DNA of 64,000 nucleotides from an uncultured Collinsella sp. (GTDB lineage Bacteria; Actinomycetota; Coriobacteriia; Coriobacteriales; Coriobacteriaceae): NCBI GenBank assembly GCA_947507155.1, contig CANNOC010000004.1:45445-109444 (forward strand), in the 5' to 3' direction. This document shows, piece after piece, positions 1 through 9,017 of this stretch. The position numbers and the translations under genes are program-made. Position 1 is the first letter of the stretch. Each line of letters opens with the position of its first letter. The notes below the pieces were generated by a model. The model made no database searches. It saw only the letters and a list, made by a program, of their open reading frames with translations, and was not told the origin of the DNA.

Positions 1-1022
1 TTGGTTGAGAAGGCAAACGTGACGACGAAGCCTTCGCCGGGCTCGGATGCCGCGGTGACGTCAATGCCCATCTTGGAGCACAGGCGCGCCACCAGGTAGA
101 GGCCGATGCCCGTTGCGCGCTTGGTGGTGCGGCCGTTGTCGCCGGTAAAGCCCTTCTCGAACACGCGCGGCAGGTCGGCCGCGCTCACGCCGCAGCCGTT
201 ATCGGCAACAGTGAGCTCAATGCGCTCACTTGCCAGGCCCTCGTCCAGCAACGCGCCCGAAAACACGATCTTCGCGCCGTCCTCGCGCGCGTATTTAATG
301 CTGTTCTGGATGAGCTGGCCCAGAATAAACTCAAGCCACTTCTCGTCGGTAAAGACCTCGAAGTCGAGGTTCTCGCACACTGGGGCCACGTGCGCCGCGA
401 TGAGCTCGCGCGCGTTGGCCTTAATCGCGCCCGTCACCAAGGTCTTGAGATTCCAGCGGCGAATCAGGTAGTCACGCTCCACGACTTCCGAGCGCGCGTA
501 GTACAGCGCCTGGTCGATATAGCGTTCCACGCGAGCCAGCTCACGGCCCAGGTCATCCACACGTGACAGGTCGTCTTCGCTGCCATCCAGATTTTCCAAA
601 ATTAGATGGGCCGCCGCCAAGGGCAGCTTGGCCTCGTGAACCCAGCTCTCGATATAGTCGCGATAGTCATCGGTCTGGCGCCGGCCTTCGGCAACCTCGT
701 CGCAGGCAGCTTTGCCCACCCGGCGCAAGACCTCGTACTCGAGCTCGCCCTCGGCATAGGTCGGGCATTGCACCATCTCCTGCACCCATGCGGGACTCTC
801 GAGCTCCTCAGCCGCGCGCTCCAGCTGGCGCAGAAAACGGCGACGGCGAGCGTACTCGATCACGATGCCGAGCATACCGAAGATAAAGGACACGCCGACC
901 GCCACGACCACGATAGAAACGGGTGCGCCGGCGACCGTCAGCACAAAGCAGCTCAGCAGCACGCCGCACGTCCACACGGCGACGGGAAGCAGCGCGTCTT
1001 TAAAGAACTTGGCAAACGACAT
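1..1022 (-). CDS. Sensor histidine kinase, BceS-like (3' end cut by window edge)
   Basis: About 340 codons are present and the frame is still open at base 1, so the C-terminus lies outside. Two closely spaced hydrophobic segments (about residues 10-30 and 35-56) with almost no extracellular loop are followed by a cytoplasmic kinase. The H-box reads WVHEAKLPLA with His129, close to the wvHeiKtP form of intramembrane-sensing BceS/LiaS-type kinases. An N-box (LIQNSIKYA), G1 (VADNGCGV) and G2 (ATGIGLYLV) are visible. The ATG at 1022 lies 9 bp from the stop of the response regulator, so the two are one operon. In BceRS systems the partner is a peptide-sensing/exporting ABC transporter; it would lie left of this window. 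The ligand (antimicrobial peptide) is inferred from the family. Confidence 0.88.
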   Translation of the reverse strand, partial: MSFAKFFKDALLPVAVWTCGVLLSCFVLTVAGAPVSIVVVAVGVSFIFGMLGIVIEYARRRRFLRQLERAAEELESPAWVQEMVQCPTYAEGELEYEVLRRVGKAACDEVAEGRRQTDDYRDYIESWVHEAKLPLAAAHLILENLDGSEDDLSRVDDLGRELARVERYIDQALYYARSEVVERDYLIRRWNLKTLVTGAIKANARELIAAHVAPVCENLDFEVFTDEKWLEFILGQLIQNSIKYAREDGAKIVFSGALLDEGLASERIELTVADNGCGVSAADLPRVFEKGFTGDNGRTTKRATGIGLYLVARLCSKMGIDVTAASEPGEGFVVTFAFST

Positions 1023-1031
1023 AGCCGGCCC

Positions 1032-1703
1032 CTAGACCGAATAACCTTGGCCGCGGTGCGTCGTCAAATACCCCTTGATGCCGATTTTTTCGAGCGTGGT
1101 GCGCAGGCGGTTGATGTTAACGGTAAGCGTGTTGTCGTCCACGAAGGCGTCGGAGTCCCACAGGTCCTGCATGATGGCCGGACGCGAAACGATCTTGCCC
1201 GCGCGGCTCAGAAGCAGCGAGAGGATACGCAGCTCGTTTTTGGTGAGCTCGGTACTGTCGCCGGTTGCCGTATTGGTGACCATGGAGCGGGCGAGGTCGA
1301 GCTCCAGCCCCTTGTGGACGAGCGTACTGCGCTCACCTGACGCCGCGGTGCGACGCAGCAAGGCATTGATGCGCGCCACGAGCACACGGGCGCTGTAGGG
1401 CTTGGGAACAAAGTCGTCCGCGCCGAGCGTCATGGCCATGACCTCGTCGATCTCGGTCGTGCGCGACGTGAGGACGATGATGGGAACCTCGGATTCGCGG
1501 CGAACCTCGTGGCAGATATGCTGGCCGTCCTTGACGGGAAGCGTGAGGTCGAGCAGCACTAGGTCGGGCGCGGCGGCGAGAATATCGCGCGAGACATGCT
1601 CAAACGATTCGCATGTCTCAACCTCAAAACCGGCGCGGGCAAGGATGTCGACAAGCTCACGACGAATGGGCTCGTCGTCCTCAACGATATAGATCAGCGC
1701 CAT
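1032..1703 (-). CDS. OmpR-family response regulator, BceR-like
   Basis: 223 aa. The receiver domain shows the acidic cluster VEDDEP (residues 8-11), phosphoacceptor Asp52 in LLDLTLP and the conserved Lys101 in PKPYS. The C-terminal half is a winged-helix OmpR/PhoB DNA-binding domain ending in TTHRGQGYSV. I chose ATG 1703 rather than longer starts because the receiver domain begins there and a GAGAGGGGAG-type ribosome binding site lies just upstream. It partners the kinase that begins 9 bp downstream and probably controls a neighbouring peptide-resistance transporter outside the window (inference from BceRS systems). Confidence 0.9.
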   Translation of the reverse strand: MALIYIVEDDEPIRRELVDILARAGFEVETCESFEHVSRDILAAAPDLVLLDLTLPVKDGQHICHEVRRESEVPIIVLTSRTTEIDEVMAMTLGADDFVPKPYSARVLVARINALLRRTAASGERSTLVHKGLELDLARSMVTNTATGDSTELTKNELRILSLLLSRAGKIVSRPAIMQDLWDSDAFVDDNTLTVNINRLRTTLEKIGIKGYLTTHRGQGYSV

Positions 1704-1883
1704 GGATTCCGCTCCCCTCTCGGTTGTCTTGCCACCATTATGGCTGCGAAACTGCAGGTGTGCACCGCGCGCGGTGCCAAGGTGACAGAACTGTTCGCGA
1801 ACGGGGGGCGTTTGGCTCGCCTCGCACTCGCAGCGGTGACGGGGACCAAAATGATTATTAAATCCCCGTCCCAGAATAATCAT

Positions 1884-2591
1884 TTAGCGGCGGGCGCGAA
1901 GCTTTTCGTAGCCGTCGGCGAAGAAGGCGACCGTGGCGGCATCGGCCTCGGCGGCATCCGCCTCGGTTGCGGGAACCACGCCGTGTTCGTCGCTCACCAG
2001 GAACAGCGCGCCCTTGAGCTGAGCGGGGATGTCTACGCGCGTGACCGGGATGCCCTTGGTCTGGGCCAGCTGTTCGATGAGCGTCGCCGTGCCGCACAGG
2101 CACTCGTCCGCCGGCGCCACAAAGGTCAGCTCGCCGTTATCGACAGCAGCGAGCAACTCGGGCGCCACGCCGGTTTCGTCGGCCTCGGAGCGAGCCTCAG
2201 CGGAGCGGGCACGCAGCGCCTTGGCCGACGTATCGGCGAGCGGCTCGTACTCCCCCACCGTCATGGCGGCGTTGCCGTTAACGTCGATCACCAGCATGAG
2301 CACACCGTCGCGGGCGGTGTAGTCGCCCTCGGCAAGCGACCACTCAACGTGCTGTTTGGCCCAGCTGAGCATGTTATGGGTAAGCGGCTCGCCCTGCACC
2401 AGGCGCTCGGACAGCGCGCGGATGTGACGGTTGAGCATGGGCACCTTTTTGTTGGACATGCGCCAACGGCAGATGAGCGCGGGCTTGTCGAGCGTGAACT
2501 TCTCGACCGCCTCCTGATTGGCGCAAAATTCCTCGTACGCACGCTGATCCTCGGCATTGCCAAACAGCTCGGCATCATCAATCTGGGGCAT
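1884..2591 (-). CDS. Conserved hypothetical protein
   Basis: 235 aa from ATG 2591 (AAAGGT 6-7 nt upstream); an in-frame ATG at 2615 with GAGGACGGA upstream is an equally possible start. The product looks soluble and acidic, has no signal peptide or membrane span, and has a C-terminal stretch rich in Ala/Glu/Asp. I recognise no domain. It stands alone: a bidirectional terminator separates it from purH, and about 180 bp of leader separate it from the response regulator gene. Confidence 0.6.
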   Translation of the reverse strand: MPQIDDAELFGNAEDQRAYEEFCANQEAVEKFTLDKPALICRWRMSNKKVPMLNRHIRALSERLVQGEPLTHNMLSWAKQHVEWSLAEGDYTARDGVLMLVIDVNGNAAMTVGEYEPLADTSAKALRARSAEARSEADETGVAPELLAAVDNGELTFVAPADECLCGTATLIEQLAQTKGIPVTRVDIPAQLKGALFLVSDEHGVVPATEADAAEADAATVAFFADGYEKLRARR

Positions 2592-2631
2592 GGTTGTACC
2601 TTTCGTGTTAGTCATTCCGTCCTCTTATACC

Positions 2632-2667
2632 AAAAAGACGGCCCTCCAAACGGAGCGACCGTCTTTT
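2632..2667. terminator. Bidirectional rho-independent terminator after purH
   Basis: A hairpin with arms AAAAGACGG / CCGTCTTTT flanked by A and T runs lies between the purH stop (leftward) and the start of the next leftward gene. It would end purH transcripts on the minus strand. Confidence 0.75.
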
Positions 2668-2866
2668 GCGGAGATTATTTTAGAAGCGAGGCTAGTCCAA
2701 GGGACGAGATAACATCCCATCCTCCCCAGTCAACCTAACAGGTCGGCGAGGGTTGCCCAGGTGCCGCAGATTGCCGTGAAAGAGGAGCGACGCGTACTTG
2801 GGTACGCGAGCGACGAATGAGCGGCAAGGTGCGGTGGCTGGGCAAGCCGCAGCGCCACCTCCCTAC

Positions 2867-4474
2867 TTAGTGGCGGAAGTGGCGGGCCCCCGTGAAGACC
2901 ATCGCAATACCATGCTCATTGCAGGCCTGGATGCTCTCGTCGTCGCGCTTGGAGCCGCCGGGCTGGATGATGCAGGTCACGCCATGTGCAGCAAGCACGT
3001 CGACGTTGTCGCGGAACGGGAAGAATGCGTCGCTTGCGCAGGCAAAGCCGCCCTTCTCCACGCCCTCGCGCTCGCAGAAGTCCTCGGCACGCTCGCAGGC
3101 CAGCAGCGCAGAATCCACGCGGTTGGGCTGACCGGGGCCCATGCCAATGCCGGCCTTGCCCTTGGAGACCAGAATGGCGTTGGACTTAACGCCCTTGCAG
3201 ACCTTCCAGGCAAACTCGAGCTCGGCCATCTCGGCGTCGGTGGGCTTGCGGTCGGTGGGGAACGTAAAGGTCGCGGGATCCTCGGTCACGTGGTCGACTT
3301 CCTGCACCAGCATGCCGCCGTCGACGGAGCGCAGCTCCACCTGGGCGCCGTGGTCCACGCCGCCAGTAGCCAGCACACGCAGGTTGGGGCGCTTAGACAT
3401 GCGCTCGAGCGCCTCGGCAGTGTAGCTCGGGGCGATGATAACCTCGACGAACTGCTTGTTCTGATCGGCAAAGTGCTCAACCAGCTCATAGGGAACCTCG
3501 CGGTTGCAGGCGATGATGCCGCCGAAGGCGCTCTTGGGATCGCAGGCGAAGGCGCGGTCGTAGGCGGCCGTGATGTCCTCGGCCACGGCGGAGCCGCAGG
3601 GGTTCTGATGCTTGAGGATCACGCAGGCCGGCTCGTCGAACTCGCGGACCAGGTTCCAAGCGGCGTCGGCATCCAGATAGTTGTTGTAGCTGAGCGGCTT
3701 GCCCTGGATCTGCTCGGAGCCCACGAGCGGGAACTGCGAGCTCGCGGTATTCTCGCAGCCCTCGGCAAAGCGATAGACCGTAGCCTTCTGCTGCGGGTTC
3801 TCGCCATAGCGCAGGTCGTCGACCTTCTCCAGCGAGATCTCGAGCTTGGCAGAGGTGTCCGCCACATCGCTTGCCTGGGCGGCAAGCCAACGGGAGATAG
3901 CCGTGTCGTAGGCGGCGGTGGTCTGGTAGACCTTCACCTGCAGGCGACGACGGGTGGAAAGCGTGGTGCAGCCACCGGTCTCGTGCATCTCGGCCAGGAC
4001 GGCATCATAGTCGGCCGGGTCGGAGATGACGGTAACGCTCGCGGCGTTCTTAGCGGCAGAGCGCAGCATGGAGGGGCCACCGATATCGATGTGCTCGATG
4101 GCATCCGCGAAGGTGACCTCGGGGTTGGCGACGGTCTTCTCGAACTCGTACAGGTTGACGACGACCAGGTCGATCAGTTTAATGCCGTGCTGAGCGGCCT
4201 CCTGCATGTGCTGCTCGGAATCGCGGCGGGCCAGCAGCGCTCCGTGAACCTTGGGGTGCAGGGTCTTAACGCGGCCGTCCATCATCTCGGGATAGCCCGT
4301 GAACTCCTCGATGGGGGTTACGGGGACGCCCGCGTCCTCGATGGCACGAGCCGTGCCGCCCGTAGAGATGATCTCGACGCCAAAGTCATCGACCAGCGTC
4401 CGTGCGAAATCGACGACGCCCGTCTTATCGGTAACCGAGATCAACGCGCGTGCGATCTTCACATCAGATCCCAT
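2867..4474 (-). CDS. purH: Bifunctional AICAR formyltransferase / IMP cyclohydrolase
   Basis: 535 aa, full length for PurH. It catalyses the last two steps of de novo IMP synthesis in the cytosol: formylation of AICAR with 10-formyl-THF, then cyclisation to IMP. The N-terminal MGS-like IMP cyclohydrolase domain carries [10 protein letters not shown] (residues 65-74). The AICAR transformylase domain carries LRYGENPQQ (221-229) and the catalytic KHQNPCG (288-294). The gene is monocistronic here: the upstream gene diverges and a terminator follows. An ATTGAA-N8-TTCAAT inverted repeat upstream may be regulatory. Confidence 0.97.
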   Translation of the reverse strand: MGSDVKIARALISVTDKTGVVDFARTLVDDFGVEIISTGGTARAIEDAGVPVTPIEEFTGYPEMMDGRVKTLHPKVHGALLARRDSEQHMQEAAQHGIKLIDLVVVNLYEFEKTVANPEVTFADAIEHIDIGGPSMLRSAAKNAASVTVISDPADYDAVLAEMHETGGCTTLSTRRRLQVKVYQTTAAYDTAISRWLAAQASDVADTSAKLEISLEKVDDLRYGENPQQKATVYRFAEGCENTASSQFPLVGSEQIQGKPLSYNNYLDADAAWNLVREFDEPACVILKHQNPCGSAVAEDITAAYDRAFACDPKSAFGGIIACNREVPYELVEHFADQNKQFVEVIIAPSYTAEALERMSKRPNLRVLATGGVDHGAQVELRSVDGGMLVQEVDHVTEDPATFTFPTDRKPTDAEMAELEFAWKVCKGVKSNAILVSKGKAGIGMGPGQPNRVDSALLACERAEDFCEREGVEKGGFACASDAFFPFRDNVDVLAAHGVTCIIQPGGSKRDDESIQACNEHGIAMVFTGARHFRH

Positions 4475-4549
4475 GCAGTCCTCCTGTCTGGTACGCCGCC
4501 GTGCTCTGTGAGCCGGTGATACGTCGATCTGCAGCGCTCGCGCAGCGGC

Positions 4550-4569
4550 ATTGAAAATACTGATTCAAT
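4550..4569. promoter_or_regulatory. Inverted repeat upstream of purH (possible operator)
   Basis: ATTGAA and TTCAAT separated by 8 bp lie about 75 bp upstream of the purH ATG, in the 277-bp gap between divergent purH and the acetyltransferase gene. The symmetry suggests a dimeric regulator site, but no regulator can be named. Nothing else stands out in this gap. Confidence 0.3.
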
Positions 4570-4751
4570 GTAGCGCATCGAGCGCATCGATGCACCCCGC
4601 AACGGGCGCATATGCAGAAAAAGTTTGCGAGCGGAGGGGATGGGCACGGCACCGGGCACGGTGAGTTCATGGAACACAGGGGCACCATAATTAGATGCCA
4701 ATAGCGTGGTAGAACTGTGCTCGATATGCATCCGCAAAAGAAAGAGGCACC

Positions 4752-5393
4752 ATGGTCTCGCGGGTTCTCTACCGACCGTTTGATACCGAAGACTTCGACG
4801 CCATCGCGCTGATTCTGCAGCAGCTTTGGCATAACAATTCGGATAACGATGAGTACAACCGCCTTGAGGCCGCGTGCGACCTCGCCTATTGCCTTTCGTC
4901 ATCGACGTTTTCGCAGGTTGCCGTAATCGACGGTCAGGCGCGTGGCATTTCGCTCGCACGTGCAGGACAGAGCTCCGGCGCCACCGTCAAGGACCATTGG
5001 ATGGATACCGAACGCGCGCTGCTATCGCAGATGCGTGAGCTGGAGCCCGATGCCTGCGCCGAGTATCTCTCGTTTGTGCGCGCAACCATCCGAACCAACA
5101 ACCGCCTGCTCGAAAGCAGCCCGTTGCCACACGACAACGAGATTACGCTGCTTGCCGTTGATCGCGATGTCCACGGACTGGGCGTTGGCTCGGTTTTGCT
5201 CGATGCCGCGGTCTCGTACCTGTCCTCGCGCGGGGCGACGAGAGCGCACCTGTACACCGACTCCGACTGCTCTTGGAAGTTCTACGAGTTGCACGGCTTT
5301 AAGCGCACGGCCACGCACCGCGCCAACCGCGAAGAGCGCCGCCACGACATGCCGCGCGAAAGCTTCCTCTACGAACTCGACCTAACAGCCTAG
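4752..5393 (+). CDS. GNAT family N-acetyltransferase
   Basis: 213 aa. The C-terminal half shows the GNAT acetyl-CoA signature: a hydrophobic strand LLAVDRDVHG, then LGVGSVLLDAA (R/Q-x-x-G-x-G/A-like turn), then a YxxxGF-type motif at FYELHGFKR. It would transfer an acetyl group from acetyl-CoA to an amine; the substrate cannot be read from sequence. The ATG at 4752 follows an AAAGAGG-like site. It stands alone between divergent purH and a convergent DUF2207 gene. Confidence 0.85.
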   Translation: MVSRVLYRPFDTEDFDAIALILQQLWHNNSDNDEYNRLEAACDLAYCLSSSTFSQVAVIDGQARGISLARAGQSSGATVKDHWMDTERALLSQMRELEPDACAEYLSFVRATIRTNNRLLESSPLPHDNEITLLAVDRDVHGLGVGSVLLDAAVSYLSSRGATRAHLYTDSDCSWKFYELHGFKRTATHRANREERRHDMPRESFLYELDLTA

Positions 5394-5408
5394 GCCCAGC
5401 AGCCATAC

Positions 5409-5458
5409 CTAGTCATTTAGGAACGTCCCCGGTGACTAGTCGTTGGGGACAGTCTTCG
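5409..5458 (+). repeat. Dispersed intergenic repeat, copy 1
   Basis: It matches the two-part unit CTAGTCATTGGGGACGTTC / GACTAGTCGTTGGGGACAG that also occurs at 7598-7648, 55464-55508 and (reversed) 55724-55786. It sits just after the acetyltransferase stop. The GGGGAC cores and CTAG palindromes resemble RAYT-type REP sequences, an inference because no RAYT transposase gene lies in the window. Confidence 0.7.
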
Positions 5459-5470
5459 TAGGTAGCGCAT

Positions 5471-5519
5471 AAAAAAGGGAATGGGCTTCCCCCGACGGCT
5501 GTCGAGAAAAGCCCATCCC
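5471..5519 (-). terminator. Rho-independent terminator after the DUF2207 gene
   Basis: On the minus strand GGGATGGGCTT pairs with AAGCCCATTCCC across a loop of about 20 nt and is followed by TTTTTT. It lies immediately after the DUF2207 stop at 5534. Confidence 0.8.
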
Positions 5520-5533
5520 ATAGCTTACGACCG

Positions 5534-7477
5534 TTAGAACGTTCCGCCGCCGCCTCCGCCGACGCCGCCGCCTCCGCCGCCCGAGAAGCCGCCACCACCA
5601 CCGCCGCTCGAGCTATCGGAACTCGAAGCCAGCTCACGGATGCTCTCGTGATACACATCGTTAAACGAATCGAGCGGCGACTCGGTACCGTAATGATGGT
5701 AGTACCACCAGTAGCAGGGGTAATTGTCGTAGAAACCGTCGGCCTCGCGCACCTCGGGAGGAACAGCCTCGGCAAGCTGACGCAGGACTTCCTTCGAAAC
5801 GCCCAGCGCCGCACCCATCACCAGAAGTTTATTCCACAGGACCAGATCGCCGGGAACGGCTTCCTTTAGGCGCGTGAAGTCCTCGAGCCAATGCTTGAGC
5901 GCCTTGCAGCGGGCCGCCACCTCGGCACCCTCCGGCGTAAAGCGGCGGAACGTAAGGCCCACGCCAATACCCACCAGCACAATCGGCACCGAGATAACCG
6001 CGGCGACAATGTTCGCCTGCGCGCCGTCGGTAAAGAAGATGGATCCCGCGGGAACACAGGCGATCAGAATACCGAGAACCAGGCAAAACACCATTGCGAC
6101 AATGCCGTCCGAGGCAACGTACTCGCTATCGGCTAGCTTGCCCTTAACGGTGTTCTGATAGTCCTCGAGCTTGTCGCCCACGGGTGTAGCGTGCTGCTTG
6201 ACGTAGTGCTGCAGCTCGTCGAACGTGCGCGAACGGTCACCGTTCTCGTCGGGCTTAGCACCGGCAAAGAAGACCTTGAGCACCATGCGGTCAATGCCCT
6301 TGGCCGACTTCCAGCCCGCATCACTCACCGTCACGCGGTAGGTCTGCTCCTCTTTCTCGCGCCCCAGCAGGCCCTTCTTAGCCTTAGTCACGGTCGCCTG
6401 CTCCAGCTTGATCACACGGTCGTCAGTGAGCTTCATGAGCGTGGCGATATATGCCTGATCGGGCACCTCGTTCCAGCTCATGAGGGCCGAAAGCACGGCG
6501 GGATGGTCGGCCGAAGGCACATCGCGGAAATATTCGTCCTGGAAAAGCGGCTTGGGCTTGCGGCGACGCAGCTTGAGCACAACGATTGTGCCGGTAAAGG
6601 CCACCGCCGCGACAACACTTAGCACGGCAAGTGCATTGGCAATCATGCGAGCGTGAGCGCGGCGGGCGTTAGCCTCGTCGGCCCATTCTTTCTCTTCGCT
6701 CAGGATCGTTGACATGCGCTCCTCACTTGAAGCGGAAAGCCATGGCACCCAGTCGCTGGGGAAGGCGATGCGCGCCTCGGCGAATTCGCCCTGATGCACG
6801 CAGGGAATGGTATAGGTGACCATGGGCTCGTCCTCATCGAGTGACACATCGCCCGTCAGCGGACCGTGGCCCCATGCGCGAAAGTTATCGCCCTTGACGG
6901 CCGCCGTCCCGGCAGCAGCATTTGCGAAGTACACTTCCATCTCGACGTCATCGGAATCCGCGGACCAGCCGTCACCCACGAACTTCCAGTAGAGCTCGGC
7001 GGTATCGGCCCAGTTCATGACCGCACCGGTCATGGTGTAGCTCACGTAATAGATTGCGCTGTCGCCGCTCTCGTGGGGGCTGAATACCTTGATCTTTACG
7101 CCGTCACCGGTCTGCTCGACCGTGTAGACGCCAGAGTCACCCTTGTTCGCGCTATCGACTTTGTTAAACGCGGTGTCCTCTTCCTCGACACTCAGCACGT
7201 CGACGCCCGCCGCGCCGCCCTGCTGGTTGGTGCCCGTATTGATCTCCCAAAACACGCCGTTGATGTCGTCGTCGAAATCGAACTGGCGTCCCTCGACAAC
7301 GGTCAGCGATCCATCGGCCTCAACCGTGGCGCCGATGTAGGTTTGGCTCATGGAGTAGCCGTCGGCGTGTGCGGCGGCAGGCAGCAGCAACAACGCAAGC
7401 GCGACGAGTGCGCAGACGGAAGCGAATCGCGCGAATAGGCGGCGCTGCCGACAGGTCTTGGCAACGGGGGCGTTCAT
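5534..7477 (-). CDS. DUF2207 domain-containing membrane protein with Gly-rich tail
   Basis: 647 aa. A cleavable-looking signal peptide (Arg-rich start, long Ala/Leu core, AHA-D at about residue 39) precedes an extracellular DUF2207 domain (about 40-240). A membrane segment follows (around residue 280), then a cytoplasmic Arg/Lys-rich stretch, two further membrane segments near residues 465-515, and a C-terminal region ending in a long run of Gly with a few Ser/Val/Thr. This is the usual layout of DUF2207 (YciQ-like) proteins, whose function is unknown. I chose ATG 7477 over upstream starts because AAAGGA lies 7-8 nt upstream and the signal peptide begins there. Confidence 0.88.
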   Translation of the reverse strand: MNAPVAKTCRQRRLFARFASVCALVALALLLLPAAAHADGYSMSQTYIGATVEADGSLTVVEGRQFDFDDDINGVFWEINTGTNQQGGAAGVDVLSVEEEDTAFNKVDSANKGDSGVYTVEQTGDGVKIKVFSPHESGDSAIYYVSYTMTGAVMNWADTAELYWKFVGDGWSADSDDVEMEVYFANAAAGTAAVKGDNFRAWGHGPLTGDVSLDEDEPMVTYTIPCVHQGEFAEARIAFPSDWVPWLSASSEERMSTILSEEKEWADEANARRAHARMIANALAVLSVVAAVAFTGTIVVLKLRRRKPKPLFQDEYFRDVPSADHPAVLSALMSWNEVPDQAYIATLMKLTDDRVIKLEQATVTKAKKGLLGREKEEQTYRVTVSDAGWKSAKGIDRMVLKVFFAGAKPDENGDRSRTFDELQHYVKQHATPVGDKLEDYQNTVKGKLADSEYVASDGIVAMVFCLVLGILIACVPAGSIFFTDGAQANIVAAVISVPIVLVGIGVGLTFRRFTPEGAEVAARCKALKHWLEDFTRLKEAVPGDLVLWNKLLVMGAALGVSKEVLRQLAEAVPPEVREADGFYDNYPCYWWYYHHYGTESPLDSFNDVYHESIRELASSSDSSSGGGGGGFSGGGGGGVGGGGGGTF

Positions 7478-7597
7478 AGGCACATCCTTTGTCTGTGATA
7501 CCAACAGCGCCATTGTCCCACGTTTACGGACACACATGACGAATATCTAGGCGACCGGAGCGCCAAACGGGATGAAAGTCACGCCCGCCGCCAGCAG

Positions 7598-7648
7598 CTA
7601 GTCATTGGGGACGTTCTTAAATGACTAGCCGTTAGGGACACTCTTTGA
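7598..7648 (+). repeat. Dispersed intergenic repeat, copy 2
   Basis: CTAGTCATTGGGGACGTTC followed by ATGACTAGCCGTTAGGGAC: the same two-part unit as copy 1, in the same orientation, upstream of the DUF2207 gene. Copies 1 and 2 therefore bracket that gene. Confidence 0.7.
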
Positions 7649-7744
7649 AACGGCCTGCACCAACGATAGATACCACTTCACAGCTCCGTCACAGGTGTAG
7701 CGGCTTTGTGTTGCCGTGACGCGCGCTGATTGAGTCCGCGAGCA

Positions 7745-7858
7745 AGGGGCATAAAGGAGTTGAGCGAAAACGGTTGCCCCTTTCCCGTTCGCTCGAGGAT
7801 CATGTCCCCCTTTTCCGCGGAAACCCCGGCAGTTGCGAAGAGCTGCCGGGGTTTCTGT
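7745..7858 (+). ncRNA. Possible structured leader or small RNA with terminator upstream of gluQ
   Basis: The 514-bp gap between the DUF2207 gene and gluQ holds no convincing gene. From about 7745 an AAGGGGCA/TGCCCCTT pair can form. At 7821-7854 lies a near-perfect hairpin (AAACCCCGGCAG / CTGCCGGGGTTT) followed by TTTCTGT, a good rightward terminator that stops about 130 bp before gluQ. This could end a small RNA or attenuate gluQ. No known riboswitch family is recognisable. The existence of an RNA is inferred from structure only. Confidence 0.3.
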
Positions 7859-7991
7859 CGTCTAAGGTGCCGAGTTAATGGACAGGAATCACGGCACCGA
7901 GTCTGCGGCCCGCCATACGCAATGCGGGGCCTCGACAACTTGCGAGCCACGGCAACGCCTTCCCATCGCGCCCCGCGCTATACTCGTCCGC

Positions 7992-9002
7992 ATGGATATC
8001 AACGCACGCAACATAGCAACGCCCGCCGCGAACGCGCCAACGACGACCCCCTCTCCCGCGCCCGCGCCCGTCGTGGGCCGTTTTGCCCCGTCGCCCTCGG
8101 GCCGCATGCACCTGGGCAACGTGTTCAGTTGCCTGTGCGCGTGGCTTTCGGCCCGCAGCCAGGGCGGCCGCATCGTACTGCGCATCGAGGACCTGGACGA
8201 TCGCTGCAAGCGTCCGGAACTTGCCGCTCAACTGATTGACGACCTGGCCTGGCTGGGGCTTGAGTGGGACGAAGGCCCCTACTACCAGCACGATCGCCTG
8301 GACTTGTACGAGGACGCCCTGCACCAGCTGCAAGACGCCGGCCTCACCTACCCCTGCTTTTGCACGCGCGCCGAGCTCCACGCCGCGAGCGCACCGCACG
8401 CCAGCGACGGCACGCCCATCTATCGCGGCGCCTGCCGAGGCCTTTCTGCCGAGGAGGTTGCCCGCCGCAGCATCCTGCGCGCTCCGGCCACGCGCCTGCG
8501 CGTGCCCGCCGTCGACGACCTCGCAGACGATGTGGTCGAATTTGTGGACCGCACGTATGGTGCCCAATGCGAGGCGCTCGCCACCGAATGCGGCGACTTT
8601 TTGGTGCGTCGCAGCGACGGCGTGTTTGCCTACCAGTTAGCCGTGGTGGTCGATGACGCTGCCATGGGCGTCTCCGAGGTCGTGCGCGGATGCGATCTGC
8701 TGGGCTCCACGCCCCGCCAAATCTATCTGCAGCATCTGCTGGGACTTCCCACGCCGCACTACGCGCACATTCCGCTGCTCATGTCGCCGGACGGCCGCCG
8801 CCTTTCCAAGCGCGACCGCGATCTGGACCTGGGCGAGCTCCGCGCCCGCTTTGGCACACCCGAGGCATTGCTGGGCTGGCTCGCCGGGCAAACGGGCATC
8901 GCACCGGACACCACACCGCGCTCTGCCAAGCAGCTGGTCGAATACTTTAGCTGGGACGTCATCCGTGCGCATCGCGAGAACATCACTGTAACTGCCGAGT
9001 AG
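7992..9002 (+). CDS. gluQ: Glutamyl-Q tRNA(Asp) synthetase
   Basis: 336 aa. A GluRS-like catalytic core without the anticodon-binding domain, as in GluQ-RS, which attaches Glu to queuosine at position 34 of tRNA-Asp. Visible are the class I HIGH-region motif FAPSPSGRMHLGN (31-43), the four zinc-binding positions Cys122, Cys124, Tyr144 and Cys148 typical of GluQ-RS, and LSKRD (271-275) for KMSKS. I chose the ATG at 7992 because earlier in-frame codons give an unlikely Arg/Cys-rich extension; the first ~27 residues are still a Pro/Ala-rich addition relative to the family. Confidence 0.93.
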   Translation: MDINARNIATPAANAPTTTPSPAPAPVVGRFAPSPSGRMHLGNVFSCLCAWLSARSQGGRIVLRIEDLDDRCKRPELAAQLIDDLAWLGLEWDEGPYYQHDRLDLYEDALHQLQDAGLTYPCFCTRAELHAASAPHASDGTPIYRGACRGLSAEEVARRSILRAPATRLRVPAVDDLADDVVEFVDRTYGAQCEALATECGDFLVRRSDGVFAYQLAVVVDDAAMGVSEVVRGCDLLGSTPRQIYLQHLLGLPTPHYAHIPLLMSPDGRRLSKRDRDLDLGELRARFGTPEALLGWLAGQTGIAPDTTPRSAKQLVEYFSWDVIRAHRENITVTAE

Positions 9003-9017
9003 CCAAACGCCTCGCCC

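Noticed and set aside
2798..4519. 573-codon rightward open frame opposite purH
   Set aside because: It is the antisense shadow of purH; composition is Leu/Gly/Val/His-rich, without domains or a ribosome site.
7678..7950. 90-codon leftward open frame upstream of gluQ
   Set aside because: Arg/Ser/Gln-rich, overlaps the terminator hairpin and the gluQ promoter, and has no ribosome site or homologous motif.
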